Assembly (NCBI GenBank): GCA_037013685.1
Contig: CM072905.1
Span: 4,537,491-4,601,490 of the forward strand
Reading direction: 5' to 3'
Origin: Acridotheres tristis
Lineage: Eukaryota; Chordata; Aves; Passeriformes; Sturnidae
Length of the DNA stretch: 64,000 nucleotides
Shown here: piece by piece, positions 1 through 11,627 of the stretch
How the letters are laid out: each line of letters opens with the position of its first letter
Numbering within the stretch: position 1 is the first letter of the stretch
Notes under the pieces: generated by a model
The model's input: only the letters and a program-made list of their open reading frames with translations
Databases searched by the model: none
Told to the model about the DNA's origin: nothing
Position numbers and translations under genes: made by a program

Positions 1-293
1 TGGAGCTCTGTAGCCCATTGTATTAGTAGCTAGTTTTCCCAGTACTTTTCCATAGGCTTTCTTTAACAAAACAAATTCCAGAGCTCCAAACCCTGGGGGG
101 TGCAGGGCCCCAGTGCTGTCTTGGCTCTTCCTGGGAACCAAGGCTAGAACAACTCTTTGAGATCCATTTCATAGACAGAACACAGCCAGTGCCAAGAGGG
201 GGGCTCCAGAGAACCTGGGGTGGGAGGGAATTACATCACCACTTGTCCTCCTTATTGGTGTTTTTTATCCATTATGTTAAGTTCTTAAAACTA
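1..293. other. intronic DNA, nothing recognised
   Basis: This should be ANKFN1 intron downstream of the exon at 1082. It contains a GC-rich stretch around 80-230 with G runs, but no open frame, splice pair or repeat family that I can name. Confidence 0.6.
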
Positions 294-923
294 TGTGACA
301 ATTGATAAAAGATTCGTGTTAATCACAAAAGCATTGGGGTTTGCATAAACCAGAATGCTTAGCTCTGAAGTGAAGCATGGACACTAGATAAAGGAAATTA
401 TATGATTAAATAATTCTGTTTAAAAACACCTTGTTATGTTATATTATGTTGTATTATGTTACATTACATTATGTTATATTATGTTATGGTTTTTAAATAA
501 GTTGTATCGGCTACCAGCTCGCGAAATCGAACTTCCCAAAAGCCCTTCCTGCCTTTGTCTGATCAATACTGCTTATCTCAAGGACCAGACTTCCAGAACT
601 TCTCTGGTGGTTATCTACAAGGACCAGATGGCTATCTGTGACTGACTGTCACCCAAAGGCTTTGTGAATTTGTGTAAGGATGTTTATTCAACCACCACTG
701 CTTACCTAGCAAAATTATGACAGAAAAAAACCACCAAAACCCCAAAACTTATTGATTACAATGAGAAACCACAGTATAAGAAGGGACTGCAAACCAAGGT
801 TCGGTGGAGCGTGGAGTGGGCGGTGACCCCTCCCGTTCCCCAGCGCTGCTTGCTCTTTCTATATCAAATAAACCAATCTAAATTTTTGCTAAATATCGAG
901 ACTTTTGTCTCTCATTTATAACA
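294..923 (+). mobile_element. probable solo LTR of an endogenous retrovirus, 4-bp target duplication
   Basis: The 630-bp segment begins TGTGACA and ends ATAACA, the TG...CA form of retroviral LTRs. It is flanked by acta at 290-293 and at 924-927. A TATA-like agtataagaag lies near 775, and an AATAAA signal at about 865-870 is followed by about 50 bp to the end, as expected for R/U5. A CpG-bearing GC patch sits between TATA and the poly(A) signal. No internal retroviral genes are present, so it is a recombined solo LTR. A 4-bp duplication suits a gammaretrovirus-like (class I) element. The 5' edge is the less certain one. It lies in the ANKFN1 intron downstream of the exon at 1082. Confidence 0.55.
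432..488. repeat. TTATG/TTATATTATG microsatellite inside the LTR
   Basis: The segment is a degenerate run of ttatg, ttata and ttaca pentamers. It is AT-rich and is the reason a short open frame crosses it. It sits in the U3 part of the surrounding LTR. Confidence 0.8.
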
Positions 924-1081
924 ACTATAAAAATACAGCCATCCCTGTAGGGCTGGGCTTTTGAGGACGTCTTTCCTCGATTTCCCCTGACTGCCTCCAA
1001 ATACAGACCCTCTTTTCTATCACCTCCTGCCTGGAATGCCCTCGGGTTTCCTTCCAGGCTGGGAGGAGGCAGCATACTCAC

Positions 1082-1276
1082 GGGCGTGCTCGTAGCCGTC
1101 CTTCATGCGCTGGTACAGCCTGGCCCTCCACTCCCAGCCCTTCCGCTGCTTCTCCCTCTCGGCGCTCTCCGTGCCCAGCCCTTCACTCCCTGCTCGTGCA
1201 GACAATTCCATCACTCTCTGCTGGGCCTCCTGCACCAGCGTGCTCAGGTGCACACACCTGCTCTCCACGCTCACAA
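1082..1276 (-). CDS. ANKFN1: ANKFN1 exon, helical linker before the fibronectin III domain
   Basis: The acceptor is cttttcctggcag, with exon start at 1276; the donor is gccc|gtgagt, with exon end at 1082. The 195-nt exon is in phase 1 at both ends. It reads VSVESRCVHLSTLVQEAQQR, then a charged stretch with GTESAEREKQRKGWEWRARL, ending YQRMKDGYEHA. The heptad-like spacing and the WEWR..LY.RMK motif match the coiled-coil or IQ-like linker of ANKFN1, which leads to the fibronectin III domain. The middle part (SARAGSEGLG) is the least conserved. The next exon, whose first two bases complete the Arg codon, lies before position 1 of the window. A probable solo LTR sits only about 160 bp downstream. 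Confidence 0.95.
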
Positions 1277-4200
1277 CTGCCAGGAAAAGAGGGAGATGGG
1301 AAGTGCTTGGCAAAATTCCGGCTCAGAACGCGTTAAGGGACAAGTTAGATTGGAAAGGAGCTTCTCTAGAATCCTCTTCAAAAGGTCAGGTTGAGTTACT
1401 GAAGGCATTGTCCACTCTGGTCTTGAAAACTTGCCAGGATGGATGGAGATTGTCCCACTGCTTCACTGCCCTTATAGTGAAAAAAGTGTTTGTTTTATGC
1501 AGCCTGGACCCTTCATTTTAACTTTTGCCTCTGTCTCTCATAACAGTATGACAGCCAGAGTTTAGCAGAGTCTAAGAATAACCCTACTGATGTGAAAAGT
1601 GCCCTGGGATCTTTACAGCCACAGGAGAGCAAAGAATTACTCAACACCTCTGACATGCAAAGGGTTGTTTTTGAAGAATGTTTGTCTCTAAGACTTTGCT
1701 TTCAGAAGCTGGCTTGAAGCCATCCTTCTTAAGTTTGATCATTCTTCATATGGACATCAGGGACATATGGTCAGGCTCCCTGGAACCTGCTGGTATCCTC
1801 AGAACTGTTGTTTACTGGGAGGCCAGAGGTGATAGGGTTTCCTGGATCCATGCCTACAATAAACATGCAACACATCTGATAGTGCAACAGGACTGAGGAA
1901 GGAGATTTTATGTGCCAGAGTTTCAGGTGGTTGAGAATTGGCACTGGTTCAAGTTCTCACTAAGGATCTGGCTCTATCTGTTTAATCAAGGTTCAGATCC
2001 ACATTTGTCGAGTCTTGGAAACGTGTCCAATCAGCCAGTGGGAATTTTAATCTTATTTTTATTTGGGTTCACATGAACAAGCCAAACCATGAGTATATGA
2101 TGAATAATAGTAACTGAAAAGATAACACTTTGTCTTCTCCCCAACTAAATTAATATTTTAAATGCTGTACTCTCTGATCTTAGTTACTTTGTTTTTAAAA
2201 GATGTTGGGTTCCTGTTGAAATTTATACAATCTGAGTTCCATGTGGAGATGAAGATCATAGTTTTACTTTCTATTGCTTTATCTGCTGCTGTTCCAGGCA
2301 GAAATCCAGGTGATACAGATGGAAGCTATCTGTCCTCCAGATCCTCTTTTCTACAGGCTTAGGTTAGAGGCTATAATGAGATTTCAGCTGGACCACTACA
2401 GCTAATATATACAGTGGAAGAGCAAAGGTTTTTTGTGAAGGAAGCTTTTTGTGTGCACTTGGAATGAGGAATTTCTCTATTTTGCCTTTTCCCAGCTCTG
2501 TGCAGCTTGTACATTTCTAATCTAATTCAGAGATGCTGTGTCCAGTCCCAAAACTGGGTGAGTCAAGATTTTACCCTCCCATTCAGCCCGTGGAAGTCTT
2601 GCTCAATTGTGCACCATAGAGAAAGGAAAATGTTCCTGCTGGGTGCCAGATCATGTTCCTGCAGCCCTGAGATGATACAAACAGGATTTAATTTGAACAG
2701 AGTTGGTTGAGTAAGGAAAGCAGAGCAGAAAGTCTGGAGAAAATAGAAAGTGACTGCCATCAGTTCCTCAAGAGTGATGCCATGCACAAAGATGCTGTGA
2801 ACCTTTGTTTTGAGGGCTGAAAATAACTTTTTGCATTTCACTCTCAAATAGCCCCAGCAAACCCTTCAGGTAAGAAACCCAAACAAAATGATCGTTTGCT
2901 TTTACTGAGAATGTTTCATCCATTATTTCAATCAGAAAAACTAAAAATCAAGATAAGTGAAGTGGAAATTTGGTGGGTATATTTTGAAATGGAAATGAGG
3001 TGGTTATATATTCATATTCTCTGTGTTCATAGGCATGTTTGCATTAATTACAGGAAATGAATACTAATTTATGATTGCCCCTGCTCGCCATCAGACTGCA
3101 TTTATTTACAGATGAGGTCAATGAAAAATTAGTTTAGTCTTTTTTACTGCTGTTTAGAACACTCAAGACTGTGTTTTCCTCTAGATTTGTCATGGTTAAT
3201 GAATGTTGCTTCAGCAGTCAATCATGTACTCTAAATGCTGTCACACTTTTTTTTAAAGCCTCAGTCATGAACCATGACAGAAAAATAAACAAATAAATAT
3301 AAAACTAAAAAACTCTTTTCACTGAGCAGCTACACTATGCAAAAATCTCCAGGGAAGGTTAAAGGAGGCCAGAATAAATGATAATATAAGTGCTGTGGAT
3401 ATAGAAAAGCAATAAAGGTGTACCAACACTGAGGGTCTGGCAAAAAAACCCAACATGCACATGCACACACACTCTCCAGTGAAAAAACTGGCAATGTTAG
3501 TAGCCTCAAGGTGCAATTTCCTGGAGCACTGAGATTGACATGCCAGCACTAAATGTTGTTAATTTAACTAACTTCAAATTAATGGCAGAGTCTGCAGTGG
3601 CCGAACCCCTCAAACACAGTCTCATTATAGCCTTGCTAAATATAGGCATTGACAGTTTAAAACAAATTCTCTTACATCAGGGTATTTTTAGACGCATATA
3701 AGGCGTTAGAGTTTGTGTCATGGTATATGGTTGATTAATTGGGTTGGTAAGTCACCCTCCAACCCACAAACTGGGCATAAAAAGGCCCATGAAGGAATAC
3801 AAAGAAGTTTTATAACTACAATATGTAGTTATAAGCAATATTGGTATTCCAGTAAAGTGAGAAGGTCTGTTTTGTGCTTAGGTTTTCTCGGGTTCTGTAG
3901 AACTTTGAAATTCTCATTTAAGTGGGATTTTTAGGCCATTTGAAGACCAGTAGTGAGGGATCTGTGGGGAATGGAAGTGATAGATTTCAATACAACTGGC
4001 CTCCTGAAGGCAGCATAGCCAAAATCAAAATGATAATCAAAATAAAACAAAGTCTAGACAACCCATCATCCTTCCATTTTTGATGACAAACTACATTTCT
4101 GACCATAATCTTTGAATCACTGAGTTCCTGTTGCCATATTTGTAAAGATTTTTTTCTCAAAATTGCTATTAACACAGCTGTCCTGGTGTTAATCACATTA

Positions 4201-4436
4201 GAGGCTCAACCTGGTTAATTAGTTGGTGCATCTGAGAGAGAGAGAACAAAAAAGATCTGCTGAGCACATATTCAATGAGCAGATATTGCTGCAAATATCC
4301 TCCAGCACTTTTGTTATAATAATCCTTATGATAAAACCAGGCAATTTTTGTGTGTTGTGCAATTGATTTTCACTAACAACAGCAGAATTGATCTCGTACA
4401 AGCAATTATCTAAGTCAGTTTGTGTTCTGTACTTAC
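1277..4436 (-). other. ANKFN1: ANKFN1 intron (3,160 bp)
   Basis: Bounded by the donor gtaagt at 4436 and the acceptor ggcag at 1277. Apart from the small hairpin at 3810-3834 and short A- or CA-rich runs, I see no exon, RNA gene or named repeat. Open frames here have no splice context. Confidence 0.85.
3810..3834. repeat. perfect 11-bp inverted repeat, 3-nt loop
   Basis: ttataactaca, then ata, then tgtagttataa. A short intronic hairpin within the ANKFN1 intron between the exons at 4437 and 1276. Confidence 0.9.
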
Positions 4437-4647
4437 AGTGAGGGCTTTCCTTTGCCCCAACGTGCAGAAGGGTCCTGGCAATGGGGACGTTGTTTGTCAG
4501 AATGGCAATATCCAAAGGGGTGAGCCCCTCGCTGTTCGGGGTGTTCAGGTCCAGCTCCTCCAGTGTGTATTGATAAAGAAGAACCTGCACAGCATCCAGG
4601 TCCTGCTGCTCTACAGCCTCAAACATAGCTTCATTGCACTGGAAATT
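4437..4647 (-). CDS. ANKFN1: ANKFN1 exon encoding the ankyrin repeats
   Basis: The acceptor is ttgacacacag before aatttccag, and the donor is cact|gtaagt. The length is 211 nt, entering in phase 0 and leaving in phase 1. It reads NFQCNEAMFEAVEQQDLDAV, followed by LLYQYTLEELDLNT and a canonical ankyrin repeat, GLTPLDIAILTNNVPIA, ending LLHVGAKESPH. The TPL, A, N and LL..GA positions of the ankyrin consensus are all present. Ankyrin repeats bind protein partners. The last codon is completed by the exon at 1276 to give Phe, as I recall for mammals (SPHFVS). Read through, the open frame runs on into the intron to 4219; that tail is not coding. This is the most conserved and securest exon in the window. 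Confidence 0.97.
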
Positions 4648-6632
4648 CTGTGTGTCAATAAAGACAGGAATTCAGTAGAACTTTTCGTATGTTAGTGCTT
4701 TAAAAATAAAGAAAATTTGTGTTTTGTGAGATTGCTCCTCCAACCCCAGCTTAGGCTCAGCTTGAAGGATGGCAAATGTTTGCAGCAGAACTGAGCTTGG
4801 TCTACCCCTGGAGTGCTTGAAATTGCTTCAGGTCTGTGGGAAGATTCAAGTGATATTCAAACCCATATGAAACAAGCACATTTTTATTTAGACATCTGTC
4901 CTGTAATCAAACTGTATGAGCAACATTATGTTTGCAGTGTGAAACTGGATGATACACTACAATTTTGGCACAGCCTTGGACTACTAAGCTTTTCAAACTC
5001 AACATTTCAAGTAGAAAACTACAATCAGATGATGAAAATCCAAATCAAACAAGCAGTTCTGCAGAAAAACCTTCTCAGTTCCAGTGTGACCCAGTGTGTT
5101 CCTTCTACCACCTCAGTTATTTCTAGGTGCCTGCATTATTACATTTAAGTTGCAACTAGAAGAAACTTTAAATTTGTGGGCTATAAAATCAGAAGTAGAA
5201 ATGGGACTGAGGAAATGGAGTGTCCAGTGTGCATGTGTGAGCAGCAGAGAGCACAAGCAGCCAAACCCAAGAACTTCCATGGCACCAACTCTCAGGCAGG
5301 GAGAACCACTGAACCTTTTCCTTACCAATGTCAAGGAGATAAAAGAATGGCATAATACAAAGGCCCCTGTTGTTTCCTAATTGAGCTGGGGAGAAGCAGG
5401 TGCAGGAGAGTAGCAGGGCCTGCAGGTTTCTTTTATGAGAACATCCTTTTGGAGCCTGCAGTAATGACAAGTTATTTGCCAAGATTCTCTAAATTCTCTC
5501 CCAGTGTCCCATTGCCATAATTACCTGATAGGGTATTTTCCTCTTTGGAATGGATTAGCAGGAGCAAGAGGCCCAGCAAGGCAAGGAGAGCTCAGAGCAA
5601 AATTCAGATACACAGTGTGAAGCAGTGTCCCAAAACCACAGGGAGGGAGCACTGAGAAAATTCTCATCACAGAATGCACTCTTTATTCTATGAAATAAAT
5701 GTTGAACTGAAACCATCTTCTACTGCAATTAGCAGTTAGCACTTCAACCAAACTAAAACTTAATTTTCTTTTTCACTATCAATTTATCAGCAGTTTTACT
5801 GGGTATATCTGTGTCCAAGTTTGCTCTCAGTGAAACAACATTGACCTGCTGGAACATCTTTTGTCTCCTCGTAAAATTCATGGACTAAGGGTTTCCAAGC
5901 AGTTCTGGAAACTGCAGTCCCCAGCTCCACCTTGGAATTTGATCAGTTCTATGGGGGCTTTTTTTCAGTGAGCTTGAAGTTAAAAGTGTCTTCTGAAATT
6001 TTGAGAAGACAGACATCTTCTGGTCTACTCTTTGCATGTTAAATATTGCCCCACACTAAGAAATTATAAAGGTGATGTTACCTGAAAGTTTTAGTACAGA
6101 CCCCATCTGTGCTGAATATTGAGAATCAGCAGAACAGGAGGACAAATGTACAGCAGGTGCCCTGCACCCCAAGCTGCCAGTGTAAAGAAATGAGATGTTA
6201 AGGTGACAATCTAAGGGTGAGATGAGCAATAAAGCAAGTCTGGGACAATAGTTCTGACTTGGGAATCTGACTTGTAGACACTGAAGTACAGAACAGCTCA
6301 TGCTGGAGAAATATCTTTTCTGTAGGTTTCCATGCAGAATAAAAGATATGACTTAAACATCAGTGCTAATCATGGGGCTGTCATATTCTTGGGTTTAGAC
6401 TCTTCTCCAGATGATAAGATTCAGGTTTAATTTTATAATCAAATACTTAGGCCACACTCCAAGGTTGGTATAAGATAAAAATCTCAGAAAAAGGGACAGT
6501 TGAATGGCAAAGCAGCTCTATTTGTCATTCTTTTTTAATCCCTCTGTTCAAGATAAAAACTATTTGTAAGGACAGAACTGTCATTAGGCAGAGAGCATGT
6601 CCAGAACATTCTAGAAAAGAAGACAGCACATA

Positions 6633-6653
6633 TTTCTCTTATTATAAGAGAAA
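6633..6653. repeat. 21-bp palindrome (10-bp arms)
   Basis: tttctcttat, a central t, then ataagagaaa. An AT-rich perfect palindrome in an ANKFN1 intron. Confidence 0.9.
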
Positions 6654-7049
6654 ACTTAAAAAATGTCAGAAATTTTTACTGCAATGCAGGAATACTTCTT
6701 ATTCTAGTAGCTCCACACATTTGCTGTCTTGCTTATGTAACACCTTTATAATCTTGATATCAGAGACCTTCACTTATTCTGGTGTAAGAGCAAAAGCATA
6801 TTACTCTTGTAACTGATCACAGCTATGAAAAATTACTTATTTAGCAGTGAATTAATCAAGAGCATATCACAAAGGGAATTGGTTGAAGGAAATTTAACTA
6901 CTGCATTGGTTTGCATTTCTTTTAGTTAAGTTCATTTTTGGAAACAGCCTGGGAGCAGAACAAAAAGGTGAAGCTGATGATATTACTGAGTGAAAGGCTG
7001 TGCTGCTCACTCAGGACAAGAAGGTACTTATTTCACATTTTCCCTTCCG

Positions 7050-7411
7050 TGGTGATGCCTAGAGAGGTTGATCTGGAACAGAGACAGTTAAAGGACTAAA
7101 ATGGACATTTATTGAAAAGTCTTAGAAGGATACACTCAGTATCCTGGACAGTGCAAGAGCCTGGCCAGGGCTACACTCAGGATGGATCCAAGATGGATCC
7201 CAGTCATGAGTTTTTACACTTTAATAAGTTTTGGTTCATTTACATATTTGGGTTAATTGTCCAATTAGAGCTCCAGGCTATGAAGTCTCAGCCCCCTGCC
7301 TTGCTCCCTTTCCCCTGCAGCTGTTTCTGATTTTTGGGTATCAGTTGTCCTTGATTCTCTAGCTAGGAAGGGATTGCTTTGTCACTACCCTGTGAAGAGA
7401 ACTCACTGACA
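7050..7411 (-). mobile_element. possible solo LTR, minus strand
   Basis: Read on the minus strand the segment starts TGTCAGTGAGTTCTCTTCAC. It carries an AATAAA signal (ttcaataaatgtcc, near 7105-7115 on the plus strand) and ends about 60 bp later at GGCATCACCA. Spacing and ends fit an LTR with TG...CA termini. I found no target duplication, so one or both edges may be wrong or eroded. It lies in the ANKFN1 intron between the exons at 11425 and 4647, in the same orientation as the gene. Confidence 0.35.
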
Positions 7412-8078
7412 CCTTACATGAAATTTCAGAGTTATATACCAGGTAGCAGAGAATCTGAAAAATATAAAAGCTAAAACTTAAGGCATCAGTGGCACTGTGT
7501 ACACACATGATTTTCCCTTTTTTAAAAAAAACAGAATAAGTAATTCTCTTTTAATTGGCTTTACATATGTGCACAAAAGTTAAATGAGTTAGCATTTGTA
7601 GAGTGCTACTCTAAGTGCTCAGTATAATTATTTGGCTTTAATTCCAATTTTGTGAGAAACTCAGGAAATCTTTTACTACATCTCAGAAGTTTCTTCCATT
7701 ATATAAACCAAAAATTCACTATTACATGACAAGAAAGGAGAGATGGCTAATTCTTCACTAATAACTTCATTATTATAGCTGAAATTAAGCTGAATTATGG
7801 CTCACAAAAGTATTTAGTCCTTTTAAAATATACACACACATGCATCCCTTAACAGATTTTACCTAGCTGTCAGATTGCTGTAGAATTATTTTAAAAACTT
7901 TGATTTACACCGTGGGTTTTTGATTCAGTTATCACGATTTAGACCTGCTGGGGTGCCTTTGAAAATGCGTCTTTGGACTTTCGCTTGCCAAATGAAATAC
8001 CTGAAGTATTTGTGAAATTTTGGCCCTAAGTAAGCTGCTGAGCAGAATCTAAGCACATGTTTAAGTTAAATTTGTCGT

Positions 8079-8116
8079 AAACATTCTTGCCAACTGACCT
8101 GTTGGCAAGAATGTTT
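8079..8116. repeat. perfect 16-bp inverted repeat, 6-nt loop
   Basis: aaacattcttgccaac (8079-8094) is followed by tgacct and then its exact reverse complement, gttggcaagaatgttt (8101-8116). All sixteen pairs match. It sits in the ANKFN1 intron between the exons at 11425 and 4647. No terminal duplication or transposon signature surrounds it. It may be a local templated inversion or a structured RNA element. Confidence 0.95.
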
Positions 8117-11100
8117 CACCAAGAGGGAAAAAATAAAAGCAAATTTCTATTTCTTCATTTCATTAGAAATCTGATTGAAAAAGCTGCACTGATTTAAATG
8201 AGAAACAGGGCATGAATATTATAAGCTATTTCATCCAATCCAAACAATTACAAGACCAAATTGCAAATATCAGGTTTTCCAAATGAGCAATTCAGACACA
8301 AGCAATAGGCTGACATACATTGGCAAGTCTTATAACTTCAAAGAATGTAAAATCATGGCAGCTGTGGTGTGGCCTTTCTAACTGGTCATGTGTGCATCCC
8401 TCATCCATAGCAGAGCACATCAAACTCTGCTGGACAGTCAAAAAACATCCTGGAGAGGCAGTGAAGTATCTATTACATCTTCACTCATGCTAGTGAGCTG
8501 CATCCACCCCAGCTCTCTAAGTCCAGAAAAACATTCTACACACCTCACCAACTTTCCCCCAACTATTTGCTTTCACACAGAAAACAGAAATATATTTGAA
8601 GATGACATAGTTTGCTGCAAAAAGCTTATCACATTCCATGTAGAAGACTCTCCAGTATTGCAGCATTTTATTGGCATCTGCAGTCTAGGGATAAGAAATC
8701 CAAACATGTATAAGGTGTATTATCTTTAGACCCCAGTGCTCTATTTCAGTCCAGCTGGTATTGTCACAAATACCAATCAGAGCCACCATTTACCTTTTCT
8801 AGATAGTTTCTTCTGCTCTGAAAGGACAAAAGCATTCAATTCAAAGAAAAACCGAATCACATTTGAAAGTGATTGGGTGTAGCTTAGGAGCAGTTTTTAC
8901 TTTGCTTTTTCCTTGACTCAGTCCTGCAGCCTCTAATCATTAGCTGGACAGCTGTGCTATGTGATTAATTTATTTAGGTGTTACTGTGATGCACAAATGT
9001 ATATACTGAAAAGAACTACAGTATTGCTTTGCAGTAAGTAATAACCATGTTCCAGTAAGTGATTCAGTGCCAGAGTGTTTAGAAATGCAATCTTATGTAG
9101 CTTAATTAAAATGAAGTGCCCCTTTCAAGCTATTTGCTCTAAGTTTGACTGAAAAAGTCCACTATGTACTACTGGAGTTGGAAAAAGTGGTAAAGTAGTT
9201 TCTGCAAAGACTTGTTTTGATAAACATGGGTTCAAGAATAAAGCTATTTTGAGACATTGCTATGTCTGCAGCAAGACAACAATTTACTGAATGGAAAGTG
9301 TTGCACAGCAAGAGAGAGTGTGGAAAGAAAACTCTTCACTAGCCAAAGCTGAAAGAAAACAAATTCTAACAAATGTTGTTCACTTGTCTGGAGACATGAT
9401 TTTACTCCTTGACTTAGCTCAGTGGCACAGAAACTCAATGATTAGAAAAGACGTGAGCTAGCAACTTGACCTGGAATATTTCTAACCCTTCACTAATGGT
9501 TTCCTTGCTGTTTATTTCTAGGGAAAACTGGGAAAACAAGAAGCAGAATGGTTAGAAAGGGATCTCGAGTTCAGTGGGAGTCTATTCACTGCCTGGTGTG
9601 GTCAGAGCCCAGACTGGTGATAGCTGCAGGTTACTCTGCTGGGAGTTTGTCAGTGACAGCAGCTGTGACACTCCCGTGACAGTGCAGTGGAGTTGGCACA
9701 GGTACCTCTGTGTCCCATTAAATCCCCATCCATACAACATGAAATCATCATCCTGATGATGATGACTGATGGAATTGGCACTCCACTGCTGACAGATCCT
9801 GAGTGAGAAGGGACAGAGCTGAGGCTGTAAGTTTTTGGCTCAGGGTTAGCAGAGGACTTGGCCCCCAGCAGCAGAGCCCTGCTCCTCCTTTGGCTCAGCT
9901 CATTGGCAATTTCTCTTCTTATTAGTGAAGTATGACAGAAGAGGCCATGTTTGAAGGAATATGTAATCTGAAGGGAGTATTTAGATAAACACTGGTCAGA
10001 AGATATGCTCACAGACTGGCATTCATTCAGCCTACATGTCAGTCTGCTCTGGCATGTCCACAGTGCTGCTTTATCTTCCTCCTTCACTCCCTCAGTCACA
10101 CTCAAGCTTGCAGTTTTTTTTTTTAAAAAAGATAAGATAATGGCTAAAAAAATTAATCTAAAAAATCTTTCCCCACAGTTCAAACTTTGAGACCTCAATT
10201 CAAATCATCCCTACACACTGAAAAGCAGTTGGAAACCCACAGCCTCAAAAGCACAGCTGTTGGCTACCATGAAAAGGCTGTTCTCCAGCTCACAAGCCTT
10301 GTTTGAATTTCAGGCTGCTCTTATGAAACAAGAATCTGTTAGCTCTGGAAGAGCTGAGAGGGAGCAGCCATGGTCCCTGCTTCCTTCGGGTCCTGGTCCT
10401 CCTTCAGGACAACAGTCTCCATGGGTCATGCAAGGGTCCTCTGACTTCAGGAAAGCATGATTCTAGGGGACAGCACCAGCCAATTGAATTAAAAATCATT
10501 TCCAATTTTTGCACTGATTCGTATAATATGCGTCTTACATAATGTGTGAGTATTCCAGGAGTCTAGAGTGTCCCTTTTCCTTCTGACAAAATGTCATATT
10601 TTTGTTATCTGGCCCAGCCATACTCTGAGTTCAGTCCTGAATTGCATTAAGCATCTGACCGAGTGCAGCAGAGTACTGGTTCCAAGGGGCATCTCCTGGT
10701 GCCTTCAGACACTGTCATAAGTCTTTGCTCTCTGAACTCTTTCCTTCAAAATAATTCAGAGGAGAAGTTGAAGAATATGTCTGTTTTTCCTACTTAGGAA
10801 AAAGTGGGATTTGCGCTCATCAGGGAACAAAGCTGATGATGAGAATGGCAGTGATTAAATGTGGAGGGAGCAGAAAATATTCATAAAGAATGAAAGTCTC
10901 CCTGCATCCTCAGAACAAGCCCCTTGGAAAACCATAATTTAGAGATAAGAAACGGCTTGTGAAATGACAAATACAAAAAGGAATCCAGCTTCTCCCCCTT
11001 GGTAGACCCTCTTATCTATCTTCAATATTAGTGGCTCATTTTCTTTTAGTATCCATAGGCCAGCTCTGAATGTGAAATCCCTCAGGGATTGGTTAGGATG

Positions 11101-11239
11101 TAGAATTCCCTTGGTAATTGGTGCAAACTGTAAAACCCTCAAAAGATATAAAACCATTGTAAAACAATAGCTGTTGTATATGCCAGATAGGACGCCTTCG
11201 TAGAATAAATTATGGATTTGTGCCTTTCTGCATATGCTG

Positions 11240-11620
11240 GTTTCTTTACCCCGCCGGTCTGAGCGCTCCCTGCGAGCCAGAATTCCATCTGGGCAAGGCT
11301 CGGGAACGTGCTCCATCACTGAGAGACGCACAGTGATCCCAAAGAGACCCCCAAAAAACCCCAACCGGCGACACCCCCAAACCAGGTGATGAGGGAGGCT
11401 GTGGAGTGGCAGGGTGGCAGTTACCACGGAGGCCTTGCGGAGGCTGAGGCGCTCGGAGCGGGCTCGGAGATAAGCTTCATCAAAGGACGTGTGGCTGCCC
11501 TTGAGCTTCTCCGACAGGTTGCGGTAGAGGCGCTTGGCCGCGCTGGGCGACGCGGGCACGCTGGGCTTCTTGCTCTGCAGGAGGCTCAGGCTGTGCATTT
11601 GCTGCGTCATTCTCAAGCCT
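11240..11620. other. ANKFN1: CpG-dense segment over an ANKFN1 exon
   Basis: About nine CpGs lie in 11241-11420 and about seventeen in 11421-11610, against a background where CpG is rare. The exon at 11425-11627 forms the core. In birds such islands may mark a promoter, or simply a GC-rich conserved exon kept unmethylated. I see no initiator or TATA on the minus strand that would decide it. Confidence 0.6.
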
Positions 11621-11627
11621 GGGGTTT
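11425..11627 (-). CDS. ANKFN1: ANKFN1 exon, basic Ser-rich segment before the ankyrin repeats
   Basis: The acceptor is a pyrimidine tract ending ctttcccctccag, with exon start at 11627; an alternative AG would start it at 11618 and keeps the same frame. The donor is gtg|gtaact, leaving the exon in phase 0. The reading frame gives MTQQMHSLSLLQ, then KKPSVPASPSAAKRLYRNL, then a segment ending RLSLRKASV. This is a basic, serine-rich, probably disordered stretch that precedes the ankyrin repeats in ANKFN1. An ATG lies at 11610-11608, but the in-frame residues upstream of it (TPGLR) are open and the acceptor is good, so this is probably an internal exon. It could instead hold an alternative start. 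The exon is unusually CpG-dense (about 17 CpGs in 190 bp), unlike its AT-rich surroundings. The next exon begins at 4647. Confidence 0.92.

Larger units (their letters stand above)
4648..11424 (-). other. ANKFN1: ANKFN1 intron (6,777 bp)
   Basis: Bounded by the donor gtaact at 11424 and the acceptor acacag at 4648. It holds the possible minus-strand LTR (7050-7411), the palindrome at 6633-6653 and the hairpin at 8079-8116. A 182-codon minus-strand open frame at 9650-10198 shows no family features. Nothing else is recognised. Confidence 0.85.
1082..11627 (-). other. ANKFN1: ANKFN1 gene, partial (three confirmed internal exons)
   Basis: The exons at 11425-11627, 4437-4647 and 1082-1276 read in this order on the minus strand and join in frame: phase 0 at the first junction, phase 1 at the second. 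The joined product matches the N-terminal third of vertebrate ANKFN1 as I remember it. That protein (Nmf9 in mouse, wide awake in fly) is a cytoplasmic ankyrin plus fibronectin III protein with roles in neuronal excitability, sleep and vestibular function. The fibronectin III domain and C-terminal region are not in the window, so the gene continues below position 1. The upstream phase at 11627 needs a 5' exon that I cannot place firmly; candidates are listed separately. Gene identity is near certain from sequence; the 5' structure is not. Confidence 0.93.

Noticed and set aside
795..815. ggttcggtgg resembling a tRNA B box
   Set aside because: No A box or cloverleaf around it; it lies within the LTR.
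9650..10198. 182-codon open frame on the minus strand
   Set aside because: No family resemblance, no splice sites at sensible places and a lysine run from a poly(A/T) tract. It lies in an ANKFN1 intron and is probably chance.
10958..11380. LTR-like segment with gatataaaacc near 11145 and AATAAA near 11203
   Set aside because: The signals are spaced like an LTR and the start could be TGTGAAATGAC, but no TG...CA pair with a target duplication could be found, so I did not call it.
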